Part shown: positions 25,546 through 42,533 of the stretch, piece after piece | Numbering within the stretch: the first letter of the stretch is position 1 | How the letters are laid out: each line of letters opens with the position of its first letter | Origin: Palaemon carinicauda | Lineage: Eukaryota > Arthropoda > Malacostraca > Decapoda > Palaemonidae | Direction of reading: 5' to 3' | DNA length: 64,000 nucleotides | Assembly (NCBI RefSeq): GCF_036898095.1 | Contig: NC_090745.1 | Location: forward strand, 84,938,508 to 85,002,507 | Program-made: the position numbers and the translations under genes | The notes under the pieces: generated by a model | The model's database searches: none | Told to the model about the DNA's origin: nothing | The model's input: only the letters and a program-made list of their open reading frames with translations

Positions 25546-26331
25546 AATGAATGAGTAGCATGTAGGAAGATCAACAGTTCATATAGGCCTTATATACGAA
25601 TAAAAAAATTACATATTTAGCAATTCATGGTAAAAAAAAATATCTTAAGCATTATGGATGGAAAATGGGATATAGGAGAAGGGAAAATGTTTGAAAATAA
25701 AACAAGAAAGAATAATGAAAATGGATAACCGCATGAACTATGAAGAAAGCAGGAAAAGTAAAAACGAAAGCTGAAAAACTGAGGGAACACAAGGATTAAA
25801 TGGAAAAAAAAAAATAAACGAAAGGAATGGGACATACAAAGAAAAGCGAAAAAAAATAACGCAAACAGAATGAATGCATAGAGAATAAGTGCCCTGTGAT
25901 GAAAAATGACCAGGAACTCTTATAAAGTACTGTACATGGTAAAAATTAAATCTAATACAAAAAATAAAAATGATGATGATAAATAGGTAAAAACACGAGC
26001 TAAAGTCACAACACTGTGTAAATCTTCAAGTCAAAAGAGTAAAATAGATGGAAAAATTAATTTTGACTAATAAAACATAGTAAAGCTAAAGTTTTTATAT
26101 TAAAAACTATCATTATCATTATTGTTATGAAACAGAAATAAGAAATAAATAACAAGAAGAAAGCAGTCAGAGATTAGGCAAGAGACAATTACAAAAGCCT
26201 CATTAAGAATGTAGAAAACGGGAAAAAATACTAACCTCCCAATCCAGAAGTTTGAAAGAATGGGAACCCAGACTACTTTTAACTACTGGGGAAAAATCTC
26301 TGGAAAAATGCAGATAAGCATCAATAAGTCA

Positions 26332-26386
<55 letters not shown>

Positions 26387-26777
26387 TCCCAAGGTAGAGA
26401 ACAGGCAGTGTTTTTATACATAACCACGGACAGGTAACCGCAGCCGATATTAGTCTAGCAGAGCCACACAATATGGCTTTCTGAAAAGTGTCTATATAAG
26501 AGTTCTATATAGAAAGAGAGTCGGATTGATACTCACGGTAGGGACCCTGCATGGGTCGTGGATGGGAGGGGGATGAATTCAGAAAGTAGAAAAAAGGATG
26601 AAAGATAGGGATGGTTGTTTGGGGATGGGGAGAGAGGATGTAGAACGAATGGGATAATTCACCTGCATGTTTGTTTGATTCCACGTATAGTGGCATGATT
26701 TCTAATTCAAAACATTTTTCTTATATTTGTTCTGAAATCATTCTCATGTTCTTTTCAATAACTGCAGCATACAGGGA

Positions 26778-26841
<64 letters not shown>

Positions 26842-28430
26842 TACCGAGTTTTCGAGGATAATGATTTTTAAAACGTTACACAGCTATATTTAAGAAATTC
26901 ATATATGATTATCTTTTTTTTTCGGAGAAGACAATTCAGAAAATTAATCAGAATAACGATGGAAAGATCAAACCCGAATATAAAATAAGAGCAATACATT
27001 ACGGGCAACAAAGATGCTGTCTATGTCAACCGATTCCTGATTTACACATTATGTTTGACGACAGACGATGAAATATGATAGAAGTGTCATAACAAACCTA
27101 GTTCCTAGAATAAAATGACATTTTATGCTATTCTATTTTTCAAGAAGAATATCCGGACGAGCATGACTGTCTATATAAATAAAGGTCACAGCAACTGATA
27201 TGTGATCATGTAGCTTCTTCTTAGGTGAAGATAACACAAGTCTTCTATTCAAAACAAGGCATGGAAATAAATATAGGGCAGCACAGGGAAAAGAAGAGAT
27301 TTCAACCTTCAGAGAAAATCAATTGCATGAAGAACTTATCAAAATGCTGAACCCTGAATTTCGTGAATTCCATAATGATTCATTAATAACATGGACACTT
27401 TAAACCTTCGAGCAACTTATTTCCCATTAGCAAAACCTACAATAATAAACTCTTGGCTATGGGAGTTTCTTTTATTACATATCTTATGCTTTCTTTTGTC
27501 AATGACTACTACTTGTTTATCAAAACCACAAGACTACCTCAGGTGAACGTGGCCTTTCATTCCCTTTTTGGAGTCAATACCCAGATCACACATGGCACGG
27601 ATGACGCGGATGGAGCAACTGCAGTCTTACCCATTAAATCGCCAGACCATGCCCGAACTAGCGTTTGACTGCAACATAGTAGAGGCAAAAATTACATTTT
27701 CGTGACCGTGGTTTTGAGAAGAAAGTTTCTTTATATTTCAATAATCTTTAACTTTGAAATAAGATTTTAGCCCCCATGTCTCTCACGAAACGATGGGCTA
27801 ACTTTTATTATTGCATTTTTGTGAACATAGCGCACGCACATGAAAATTATCCCGACAGTGTCTTTTCTCGACATTGCATCAGCATTCCCGAACAAAAAAA
27901 AAATCAATTACTGATTAGTAACTTACAACACTATTGTTTTAGACAAGTTTCTCAATTTTAAAAATATCTTATAGAAACCTATGGGCACTTCGAGCGAGAC
28001 CCCAGTGCCTCCTGAAGTGGAAAGAGTCAAGAACTGCAAAAAGGTGCACAGAATACGAACTGTACGACACGCTATCTGTCGAAGAGGCTCTACAAGTTCC
28101 ACCATACAGTGGCTTCCAGTCTTGGTGTGAGTATCCACCGCGGAAAACCAAACCATGCTGTCATACTGTACATATCCATAACCTCCTACCAAATGTGTAT
28201 TATTCGACATTATGCTGAAGCTAACAAATGCAATGAAAAAAAAAATCTATTTTCTTTCCTTGTTTGGGATATGCCAAACTATAAACTCATTCTGTAGCTC
28301 AAATTTGAATCCTCAAACAAGTTTCACAGATTCAATTCAATTCTTGGAGCATTTCATCAACAAATGTCATACATGTATGCCATCTACTAAAGATTTTGGG
28401 GCTCAGGTATGGCAGATACATTAGTGGCGA
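25546..28430. other. Anonymous AT-rich DNA
   Basis: A (CA)n tract lies at 26331-26383 and a (GA)n tract at 26781-26839. Frames at 27453-27668 and 27923-28210 show no recognised motifs. Confidence 0.45.
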
Positions 28431-28500
28431 CTGGTGTGATCGAAGAAGGACCTATAAACCTAGCACAGCAAGGAAAACACTATAGAAGGGGTTTGAGATG
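28431..28500 (+). repeat. Tandem unit left of the assembly gap
   Basis: The 70 bases before the gap (CTGGTGTGATCG...) match 29001-29070 after the gap at about 93%. The flanking words AGATACAT...GTGGCGA on each side show the unit is about 87 bp and head-to-tail. Confidence 0.85.
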
Positions 28501-29000
28501 NNNNNNNNNNNNNNNNNNNNNNNNNNNNNNNNNNNNNNNNNNNNNNNNNNNNNNNNNNNNNNNNNNNNNNNNNNNNNNNNNNNNNNNNNNNNNNNNNNNN
28601 NNNNNNNNNNNNNNNNNNNNNNNNNNNNNNNNNNNNNNNNNNNNNNNNNNNNNNNNNNNNNNNNNNNNNNNNNNNNNNNNNNNNNNNNNNNNNNNNNNNN
28701 NNNNNNNNNNNNNNNNNNNNNNNNNNNNNNNNNNNNNNNNNNNNNNNNNNNNNNNNNNNNNNNNNNNNNNNNNNNNNNNNNNNNNNNNNNNNNNNNNNNN
28801 NNNNNNNNNNNNNNNNNNNNNNNNNNNNNNNNNNNNNNNNNNNNNNNNNNNNNNNNNNNNNNNNNNNNNNNNNNNNNNNNNNNNNNNNNNNNNNNNNNNN
28901 NNNNNNNNNNNNNNNNNNNNNNNNNNNNNNNNNNNNNNNNNNNNNNNNNNNNNNNNNNNNNNNNNNNNNNNNNNNNNNNNNNNNNNNNNNNNNNNNNNNN
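28501..29000. other. Assembly gap (500 N)
   Basis: Exactly 500 unknown bases, a conventional placeholder size. True length is unknown. Reading frames drawn across it mean nothing. Confidence 0.99.
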
Positions 29001-29087
29001 CTGGTGTGATCGCAGAAGGACCTATGAACCTAGCACAGTGAGGAAAACACTATAGAAGGGGTTTTGAGATACATACTTCTGTGGCGA
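29001..29087 (+). repeat. Tandem unit right of the assembly gap
   Basis: Complete ~87-bp copy of the unit seen at 28431-28500, ending GTGGCGA before unique sequence. Confidence 0.85.
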
Positions 29088-29659
29088 GAGGTTTTGATAT
29101 ACAAAAATCTCCAAGGAATTTTTTGTAACAAAGAACTGTTTGATAACATTAAAGAAAAATCATGTTCTAAGGCATCCTTTAGACACTCAAACTGAAGTCC
29201 TTGCAAAAAGTTATCAAAGTCTTGAAGATAAAGATAAAGTTCAAAGAGCTTGTGGTATAAGCCTATGAACAAACCGGGACAGACATGGGTGATTTTTGGA
29301 TTTCTTTTCTTTTAAATATCTGATCCATTTCGCCCAAAAACATGCATACCTATCACTCACAAAATATACACGAGTATCTCATCATATCACAATATATACC
29401 TGAGTATCTCATCATATGATATGCTGTCTGGACTGTTAGAATACTACAAACAGGGAGCACGCAAGCCATTTATCAGATTTCTGGCCAATGCCATCTACAT
29501 TACCAGAGACCGATAAGGCATAGTTTTTCTATCTTTTATTATCAAATACACATTTACAATCTTACGGTTTTATAACATATATACATCATAGTATATTCAC
29601 ACAAATAATTTTTCATATAGTGTATTTACAATTGAAATTTTTACCAAAAGTTTTGCTCA
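29088..29659. other. Anonymous DNA, perhaps upstream part of the next pseudogene
   Basis: No motif is certain. A short coding-like patch near 29420-29500 (MLSGLLEYYKQGARKPF) may be further N-terminal remnant. Confidence 0.3.
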
Positions 29660-31553
29660 ATCAATGTCAGATCTTCCTTATTATTGCATGGCACTTGACA
29701 TGTGGATTAAGACAACAATGAACCAGAAGTAAGTTAAAACAAGGGTGGCTTCATCTTCTGCAGGATGAAAAGCGGCGGTTTGTCAACCACAAAAAAATGC
29801 TAACATATTGCAAGAATCAAGTCTGCACTGAACAAAAGTCTCAACTGTAAGCGACGAAATAGAACACAAAAGAAGTGTCAACCTGCAAGATTAAATCATG
29901 AATGAAGAAGCTGTCCAAGACATGCTTGCTTGTCTTCAAGACTTCAATGTCAACCCATTCGACATTTCAAATCAAACACTCCAATCAGGCATCATTGCTC
30001 CACAAGATGTAAACGATGACACCAAAGCCGCTCTACCAAAAGCAAGAGACCAGATTGCGACACTTTTTGAGGAGCAGATTTTCTCTAACTCAAAAAACAT
30101 TTGCCGAAGAATTGACACAAGAAAGAAGGAAAATTTTTGACCATTAAAATTTGTGGACAATCAAGTGCATAGATGAAAATGACTGACATGAAAAGGTCAG
30201 GTTAGCGCCAATGTTGAGTCATGTAGAAGGGTCGGATGCCGTTGACTTGAAAGAGTTTTGAGTGGAAGGGTGACCGAAGAGAGTTTGCCATTATTCAATG
30301 TCGATGGTTCCATGAGGAAAAAAAAACGCAAAATGCAAGCTTCTTGGTTATTTCAGCGTTGAACCAACATCAACCACCCTATATGACTATGTCAGCATCA
30401 ATGACATGGGCATGATCTGGAGACTTGCATCCCCAATAGCAGAAGACCGAGAAGCTAAGAGACGGGATGGGGGTTGTTATAGATATATTCACTATCTCAG
30501 AAAAAATACATGACCTAATCATAGTTAGATATCTCTGTGCCATCACCATTATTCTGGTGAATGACACATATGATTTATCGCACTCAATCAAAGATGATGA
30601 GCATGACTGCCAAATCGCTAAACATGGGAGCCAGCCAAACAAATATCCAAAACCCAAAGACACATTCCCAAATCAAAGTAACCTTCAATCCTTCATTGAC
30701 AAATGAAAGTGATAAAAGGAGACTGCAAATTATAATAAAAGATTTCTTGTTGCAGAAAGATATAAAGAAGTTCTTGTACTGTAAGGGTGGCAATACCACT
30801 TTCCTAGAATTCAATGAGGAAAAAGAAGACTGCATTTTTCCGTGCTGAGGCAGACGATGATATTATCTGTATATGCCAAGCTGCGTAGCAATGATATTAC
30901 AGCACCTGTCATTGTTACCAGTGAAAACATGGATAATATGTTCTAGAAGCGTTAGTGTCTCATGATATCCAAAGTGAATTGTATATAGAGCGGAAGAGAG
31001 CTCACAACAGCTGTTGAAACATACTTGAGCCAGAAATTGCAAAGGTCATCAATGCTGCTCACATCATCATAGGCAGCAATCACACTTCTGACTTTTGGGA
31101 AATAATAGGAAAAGGTTCAAATCTGGACGATGACACTAAATGGAAACTGAAACATTTGTGCTGACCAAAACATATGATGAAAGTGCTGACATCTCATGTG
31201 GACAACCAAGGGCATCAAAGTGGAGGAAACAAAAGAGGAAAAGTACCGTCACTCTTTCACTTGACCAGGATTCGCTGTCAAAACCATTTACAGAGAATCA
31301 ATTACATCACTTACTGTCAGATACATTTCAGAAACAAAGACCACCCATCTATTTCTCATGCTTAGGGTGCTACGGAGTGGGAGGTGTCAACCAATTCGTC
31401 ACACCTCTGATACAGCAAGCTCAGTGTGCTTTAGTAGTAGACAGGAATCAGCAAAGACGAAGAGATTATGATGGTGAGATAATGGCAGTGAAACTGAGAA
31501 TGACCAAAATGAGTTTGGACAGTAAACTGACTCAGAAGAGGATATTTAGGTGA
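29660..31553 (+). pseudogene. Multiply frameshifted gene of an uncharacterised repeated invertebrate family
   Basis: Successive fragments in all three + frames read as one protein. They are: DMWIKTTMNQKSKLKQGW (about 29700-29755); MNEEAVQDMLACLQDFNVNP (29898 on); VSINDMGMIWRLASPIAEDR (about 30390-30450); NDTYDLSHSIKDDE (about 30560-30600); YPKPKDTFPNQS (about 30645-30680); VYAKLRSNDITAPVIVTSEN (about 30868-30930); VLEALVSHDIQSELYIERKR (about 30940-31000); IIIGSNHTSDFWEIIGKGSN (about 31065-31120); and GQPRASKWRKQKRKSTVTLS to about 31265. At least six frame changes separate them. I recall proteins with these motifs as abundant, unnamed and repeat-like in corals, amphipods and shrimps, with Asp/Glu-rich motifs in the style of a FEN1/PIN nuclease. 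That reading is inference, unsearched. Confidence 0.6.
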
Positions 31554-34341
<2,788 letters not shown>

Positions 34342-34401
<60 letters not shown>

Positions 34402-34516
34402 TACATACATATACGTATATACATATATTCATGGCATAAAACCAGCTAATTTAAATCTTAGAACACTGAGTTATCCTGAAGACCTATAGCTAGCGTTATC
34501 ATCTTTACATACAACT

Positions 34517-34585
<69 letters not shown>

Positions 34586-34632
34586 GTGTGTGTGTTATCA
34601 TATTTACATACAGACACACGCATTATATATAT

Positions 34633-34697
<65 letters not shown>
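34342..34697. repeat. Three (TA)n tracts in close succession
   Basis: TA tracts at 34342-34395, 34520-34583 and 34640-34694, separated by 60-120 bp. The flanks of the second and third share words with each other (CATATTTACATACA, ACACACAT), suggesting local duplication. Confidence 0.85.
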
Positions 34698-34698
<1 letters not shown>

Positions 34699-34805
34699 AC
34701 ACATACATTCACATACACACAAAGCTTTCAGGGTATTGTGAAAGGGTAGAGCTGTTACTTTTACACGGGAGGTAAGAGACCTATTAAGGAGATAGGCAGA
34801 AGAAG

Positions 34806-34806
<1 letters not shown>

Positions 34807-34870
<64 letters not shown>
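34807..34870. repeat. (CT)n microsatellite
   Basis: A pure CT tract of about 64 bp. Confidence 0.97.
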
Positions 34871-34871
<1 letters not shown>

Positions 34872-34879
34872 ACAGCTTG

Positions 34880-35042
34880 ACTTTTATTTCTTTCTCTTTA
34901 TGGGATGTTGTTAGTGCATACGTTTGAATGATCTTTGGTTTAAAATCCTATTTAGTTTGATAATCAATTCTACAATTCTATTAATGATACTATAAAATTC
35001 TTCTATGTTACTTGCAAGAATTTTGCTTAAAAGAAAACACAC
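34880..35042 (-). mobile_element. Short RTE-type LINE fragment (family 1)
   Basis: Matches 48750-48905 in the same orientation. Shared words are GCATACGTTTGAATGATCT, GATAATNAATTCT and TGTTACTTGCAA. In the longer copy this stretch encodes part of the endonuclease domain (LEIIQTYAHGTPHTEEE). The fragment begins immediately after a (CT)n tract. Confidence 0.6.
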
Positions 35043-35169
35043 TCAATATTCTTTATTCCTTTCGTGTCCTCAGAAGCAAAATATATGGCCCTCTTTTCAA
35101 CTACATACGCGGATTCCCCAGTTCTAATTCACTCAATCGTATCATATCTAAATTTCAGTTCTTCTAGTA

Positions 35170-37237
<2,068 letters not shown>

Positions 37238-38563
37238 ATAGCTAGTCCACGGCAGGACAAAGGCCTCGAATATATCTTTCCGCTATCGTGTTTAAGGTGT
37301 CTCTGTGCCAGTGTATCCCAGAAAATTTTCTTAGCCCATCAATCCATCGTCTTCTCTTCCTTCCTATACTTCGTTTGCAATATCTAGTGACCCATTCTAT
37401 TAATCTTATACTCCATCTATTATCTCTATCATCTGTTGTCATTTTTTTCTAACATTTTATAATATCCTCTACTTTAGTTTGTATCCATATTGTTCTTTTT
37501 CTGTCTGTTAAGAGTTATTTCCATCATTATTCTATCACTTCTCTTCGAGTTGTAACTAGTATATGTCCTACGGCTTTAGAAAGGCTCCAAGTTTATCATG
37601 CATAAGTTAATACTGGTATGATCATCTGATTAAATACTTTTTTTTTTTAAGGAAAGCAGCATTTTACATTTCATAATCATATTTTATTTACCAAAACCTC
37701 TCCATCTCATGCTTATCCTTATTTTAATTTCGGTCTCATGTCCTGAGGAAACACTGTGTATTAAGTATGTATATTTATTAACAACCCTTATTTGTTTTCT
37801 CTGCATTGCTACTGAACAATATTTTAGTTTTATTCATTAGTTTTCAGTCCTACATTTCTGCTTTTCTCTATTCATATCTTCTATCATCTTTTGCCATTCC
37901 TCACATGATTCACTAAATAGAAATATGTCATCTGCAAATCTTCAGTTTTTAAGGTATTTCCCATTAAAATTTATTCCTACACCTTCCCATCTAAATTCTT
38001 AAAAACTTCTAGGCAGGCTGTGAATAATTTAGCATGGATGGGGTCTCCTTATCAAACTCCCCTCTCAATCGGAATTTTTTCACTGTCATTATATCGTTTT
38101 AGGATTGGTATACCTCATATATAGATATCTTCAATTGTTCTAACATAAGTTTCATCTATTCCTTGTCTTTAAAATCCTTTCATTCCTGCTGAAGCTTTGA
38201 CAGAATTAAAAGTTTTCTCATAGTCTAAGTGCCATACTCTGTTGAGTTTTTCTTTAGCTGGTTAATTACAGAGATATGGTCAGTTGTTGAATATCCATTT
38301 CTAAAGCCTGCCGGTTATCTACGTTGATCAAAGTCTAGCTATTTTTCTATTCGGCATAATATGATCTTTGTCAATATTGTATCTATTACTGAGCGTAAAA
38401 TTATTGGGCAGTAATTTTTCAGGTCTGTTGTGTCTCACTCTTATTTTAATCACTATAGTTAGAAAGTTTTTCCAAGCTATAGGTATAGAGCACTCTTGCA
38501 GATATTTTGTGCAAAGTTCAGCCAGTTTTCCTACTATGAAATATCTTCCATCTATTATTAAAT

Positions 38564-38611
38564 ATTTTCCTATGGCCTTTGCGTCAATATTCGTAAAAGG
38601 AGATGATGATG
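38564..38611 (+). mobile_element. 48-bp LINE family 2 tail insertion with 10-bp target duplication
   Basis: The insert is flanked by perfect copies of ATTATTAAAT (38554-38563 and 38612-38621). The other LINE family 1 copies at 43890 and 47750 have the uninterrupted site. The insert ends in GGAGATGATGATG and matches the tail of the LINE at 25508-25545 (TGTCAATAGACGTGGGAG). This is an extreme 5'-truncated retrotransposition. Confidence 0.8.
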
Positions 38612-38799
38612 ATTATTAAATCAATTGTTAGGCAATCTCTTGTTGCTTTGTCTCTTTTCATACCTTTAAATGCTATCTTTACTTCTACTGTTACCTTCAG
38701 TAGTGGCTCAGGTGTTTCATGATTTCTACTGGTTATTGCTTATATCACTATTGCAAAGCACTGTATAGAACTCCTCTGCTAAAAGCAGCCTGGGGAAGT

Positions 38800-39300
38800 G
38801 AAGGGAGGTAGCAGGAGTGGTAAGTAATAATAAAATCCCAATCAAGGTGAAATTTAAGATCTATATCACAGAAATAAAACAAGTAGTATGGATCGGAAAT
38901 GTGGGTTCTAAGACGAAAAGAGAAGCAAAGCTTGAGAGAGCAGAGACAGGAACGCTGAGGTGAATTACGGGAATATCACTGCTTGAAATATTGGAAAATT
39001 ATGAAAAAAGAAGAATAGCAGGCGTAGTAAAGATTATAGAGGTGATAAGAGTGTTATGGCGGAGGTGTTGCGGGCATGTGTTGAGAATGTATGGTAGGGA
39101 TGGAGTGAAGAGGGCTTGGGAGGAAAATATTAGAGAGGCAGGATCTTGAGGGAGACAAAGAATTAGATGGCTAGATAGGGGGAAATATGATATGGAGAGA
39201 AGGGGTTTGGTGAAAGAGGAAGCCTTTGATAGAAGATATTTGAAAGGGAGCATCGGGCAACCGACCACTTAATATAGGGATAACGGTAGAAAAGATATTT
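38800..39300 (+). pseudogene. LINE family 3, C-terminal polymerase fragment
   Basis: Pieces on the + strand read KIPIKVKFKIYITEIKQVVW, AKLERAETGTLR, RCCGHVLRMYGRDGVKRAW and GRQRIRWLDRGKYDMERRGL, ending QPTT and a stop near 39270. This is the typical C-terminus of a non-LTR polymerase, after the catalytic core. Several frameshifts are present. It lies in opposite orientation inside the family 1 LINE. Exact joints are unclear. Confidence 0.7.
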
Positions 39301-39400
39301 AGAAATTCTCTGGAATTTTTATCACGCCATCTCTGTTTTTTATAAAATTTCCACTTTCATCCTTAAAAGTAAATAACTGTTGAAGCCCTATTTCTTCATA

Positions 39401-39750
39401 TACAACTAGTTTATTTTTTATGTGTGTGTCAGAAATTCAATAAAGAAAAGAATATAAAAGTCAAAATAAATCAAAAGTGAAAATCTCCCTCAAAGACCAT
39501 ATCCTCCAGCATTGCTTTTATCTCAGCAGCTACTCAAACGCCTCACTGCACTAAGACAATCTGTGACAATGAACCTATATAGGGCATTTCAAGTTGCAAT
39601 CTATTCTTACGACGGAAAAGTAAAAAGAAATGGTACGTAGAAAATCAATAAACAGAGACAAAGGAGACGAGAAATTATTGGTTCACTGCAAATCCAATAA
39701 TAAATGATGCGTAGAAAGCACGATGAAGACAATATTGAGAAAAGGGAGAC
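39401..39750. other. Anonymous DNA
   Basis: Nothing recognised. Confidence 0.4.
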
Positions 39751-40393
39751 TATTATTATTATCATTATTACTTGCTAAGCTACAACTCTAGTTGGAAAAG
39801 CAGGATGTTATAAGCTCAGGGGCTACAACATGGAAAATAGCCCAGTGAGGAAAGGAAACAAGAAACGATAAAACATTTTAAAAAGAGTAACAACATTAAA
39901 AGACATATATCTTATATATAAACTAAAAAAAAAACTTTAACAAAACAAGAGGAAGAGATATAAAATAAAATAGTATGGCCAAGTGTACCCTCAAGCAAAA
40001 GAACTAACCCAAGACTGGAAGACCATGGTACAGAGGCTATGGCACTACCCAAGACTAGAGAACATTGATTTGATTTTAGAGTGTCCTTCTCCTAGAAGAG
40101 CTGCTTACCATAGCTAAAGTCTCTTATTCCCTTACCAACAGGAGAGTGGCCACTGAACCATTACAGTGCTGTAACCCCTTGGGTGAAAATAATTGTTTGT
40201 AATCACAGTGTTGTCAGGCGTACGAGGACATAGGAGAATATGTAAAGAATTGACCAGACTATTCGGCGTGTGTGTGTGTATGCAAAGGAAAAATGAACCG
40301 TAATCAGAGAGAAGGCTCCAAAGTAGTACTGTCTGGCCAGTCAAAAGACCTCATCTTATAACTCTCTAGCAGTAGTTTCTTAACGGGTGGCTG
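39751..40393. repeat. Dispersed repeat X, copy 1
   Basis: Begins with ATT/ATC trinucleotides and ACTTGCTAAGCTACAACTCT, and runs to ACGGGTGGCTGG. It matches 54880-55502 plus 57861-57914 in the same orientation and order (AGAGAACANTGATTTGATTT, CTTCTCCTAGAAGAGCTGCT, CAGTGTTGTCAGG). I recognise it from memory as a family very frequent in shrimp DNA. No coding content is seen. Confidence 0.75.
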
Positions 40394-41737
40394 GAAGATT
40401 AAAAAAGAAGAAAATAAAAAAAGGAATAACGAATTATTTATCTGGTCAAAATATTTTAGAAATGATAGAGATGGAGTTAGATTATAAATAATAAAAAGAC
40501 AAGGAATTGTTCATCGTCTGAAAGATTGCAAGAAGGAAAAACGAAAAAGCAAGACGAAGAATACCGTGCGCAATAGAAAATCAGGAAAGAACTGTACGTA
40601 GAACAAAATCTTAATTGGTAACACAAACGCATAAAAATGGCATGAGGTAAAATTATAAATAGGAAATAGAATAAGGAAATGTGGCAAGATGAAGTTGATT
40701 TTTGAAACGATAGACGAAAATAAAATCATAAAGATAGGATGATTAAACCATGAAATAAAATACTGTTTGGTATGCAGTAAAAGGCTGAAAGAGAAGTGAT
40801 ACAATCAAAGAGTAAAAATAACTAACACGTTAACTAAAATAGGTCTTTGGATCCTGCACAGTGAAGGTTAAACAGACAAATACCAAACTGCAAGAAATTA
40901 CTCTTAAAAAGTCTAAGATAAGTAATAGAATAAAAAATATCAAATGTTTGAGTACAAAGGGGACACAGCACAAGGTACCACAAGGTAATTTATTGTCTTA
41001 TTAAAAAAAAAAACTGTAAATTAGCAAACCGAGTCCACAACTTTGTATACGCCAAGAAGATAATCTCAAAAATAATTGATGTCGAAACAATGAAGAAGGT
41101 CATTCTTAAACTGAAACAATGGCACACAATAAGAAAGGGCAGGGAGGACAACCATTCTTCCAGAAAAGAACAGACAAGCACAAATCTTCGTAAAAATATG
41201 ACACGCATTGGAGGGGCATTCCCCACCGTATTTATGACGGCGTTACATATTCATTACAGTGTTTCGTACCACAAGCCCACTTATTACGATCGCCATAATT
41301 CAGCAAGTCACATATTTCGACATCGTTATTCGTACCTTCACGTTCACGAGTCACGTCTTGGGGAACATTGCAGCGTAGAAACGGCTTAATAAATACGTGA
41401 ATCCTTGCAGGTTTACGCCGTCTGTCTGTCAACCAGTTTGGTGTAGATCCCCAGGGTGCCAGATAATCCTCTTCGTATTGTTCTTAATTTTTGTGGATTC
41501 GTATATGTAACACCGGTTTTTTTTTTCGTGCTGAGGGATTCCTAGAAGTTAAAAGGTATTCATGATGGAAGTCGTTTTTTTTTTTCTTTTTTTTTTTAAT
41601 AGGGAAGTGATATAATTGTGGCGTCTATTTCTAGTCGTAATTCGTAAACAGATACATACAGATGTATGCCAATACCAATAGATACAATACTAAATACTAG
41701 GCACGGAAATATTTTGACTAATCTAAGGAAAATAATG

Positions 41738-41820
<83 letters not shown>

Positions 41821-42042
41821 CAAAAAACCTAACAATTCGTTAAACAATTTCATCGATACGTTTTCTTTCTTTTTCTACTTGGAAATCCCAAGCGAATAAA
41901 AGGTTGCATGAAATCAGTCGAATGTAAGTGCATAAAAGGTGTTTAATGAGGAAAAAATACCGTTTCGGACGATACTTGAGCAATAACCTGCCAACTTGTC
42001 AAATCATACAGATTGCAGGCATTGCAGTTATTTTCGTAATAA

Positions 42043-42101
<59 letters not shown>

Positions 42102-42455
42102 TATATATTATATATATAAAATTATATATATTAAATAAAATCGATGTGAATAGGAAATTAAAGATAATAATTGCGAAGTTTGACCACATTAAATCTATAT
42201 TGATTACTACATACCAGTACTAATTGCGCATAAGCCATATCGATACTATAACATTACTATTAAAATGATATTGATATCATTACTAGGTTCCAATAACTTA
42301 TATGCAAATCCATCGAAATTGATGGATATAGACCATTACGATTACTGAGTAGCTCTATCCAATAAACATGTGGATATTTGAGTACTTAAGAAGGTAAATA
42401 AGATAATCGAAACTGAAAAAATAAACTGTCTCAAAATTAAGAGAAAAATTATATA

Positions 42456-42529
<74 letters not shown>

Positions 42530-42533
42530 TCAG
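40394..42533. other. Anonymous DNA with microsatellites
   Basis: (CT)n at 41741-41816, (TA)n at 42046-42092 and 42468-42527. Frames at 41090-41389 (+) and 40511-40804 (-) show no recognised motif. Confidence 0.45.

Larger units (their letters stand above)
37238..39400 (-). mobile_element. RTE-type LINE, family 1, with two nested insertions
   Basis: Read on the minus strand, the 3' end encodes the last part of the polymerase: DNRWSIRLIEW and RRRWIDGLRKFSGIHWHRD (37270-37440). Upstream (37500-38790) is the reverse transcriptase with many stops. It is interrupted at 38564-38611 by a LINE family 2 tail and at about 38800-39300 by a LINE family 3 fragment. Family 1 sequence then resumes at about 39305-39400 (ATTTTTATCACNCCATC shared with 47885-47902). 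Stops and frame changes throughout make it non-functional. Confidence 0.75.

Noticed and set aside
28409..29055. Frames of 185-210 codons over the gap
   Set aside because: They consist almost entirely of unknown bases.
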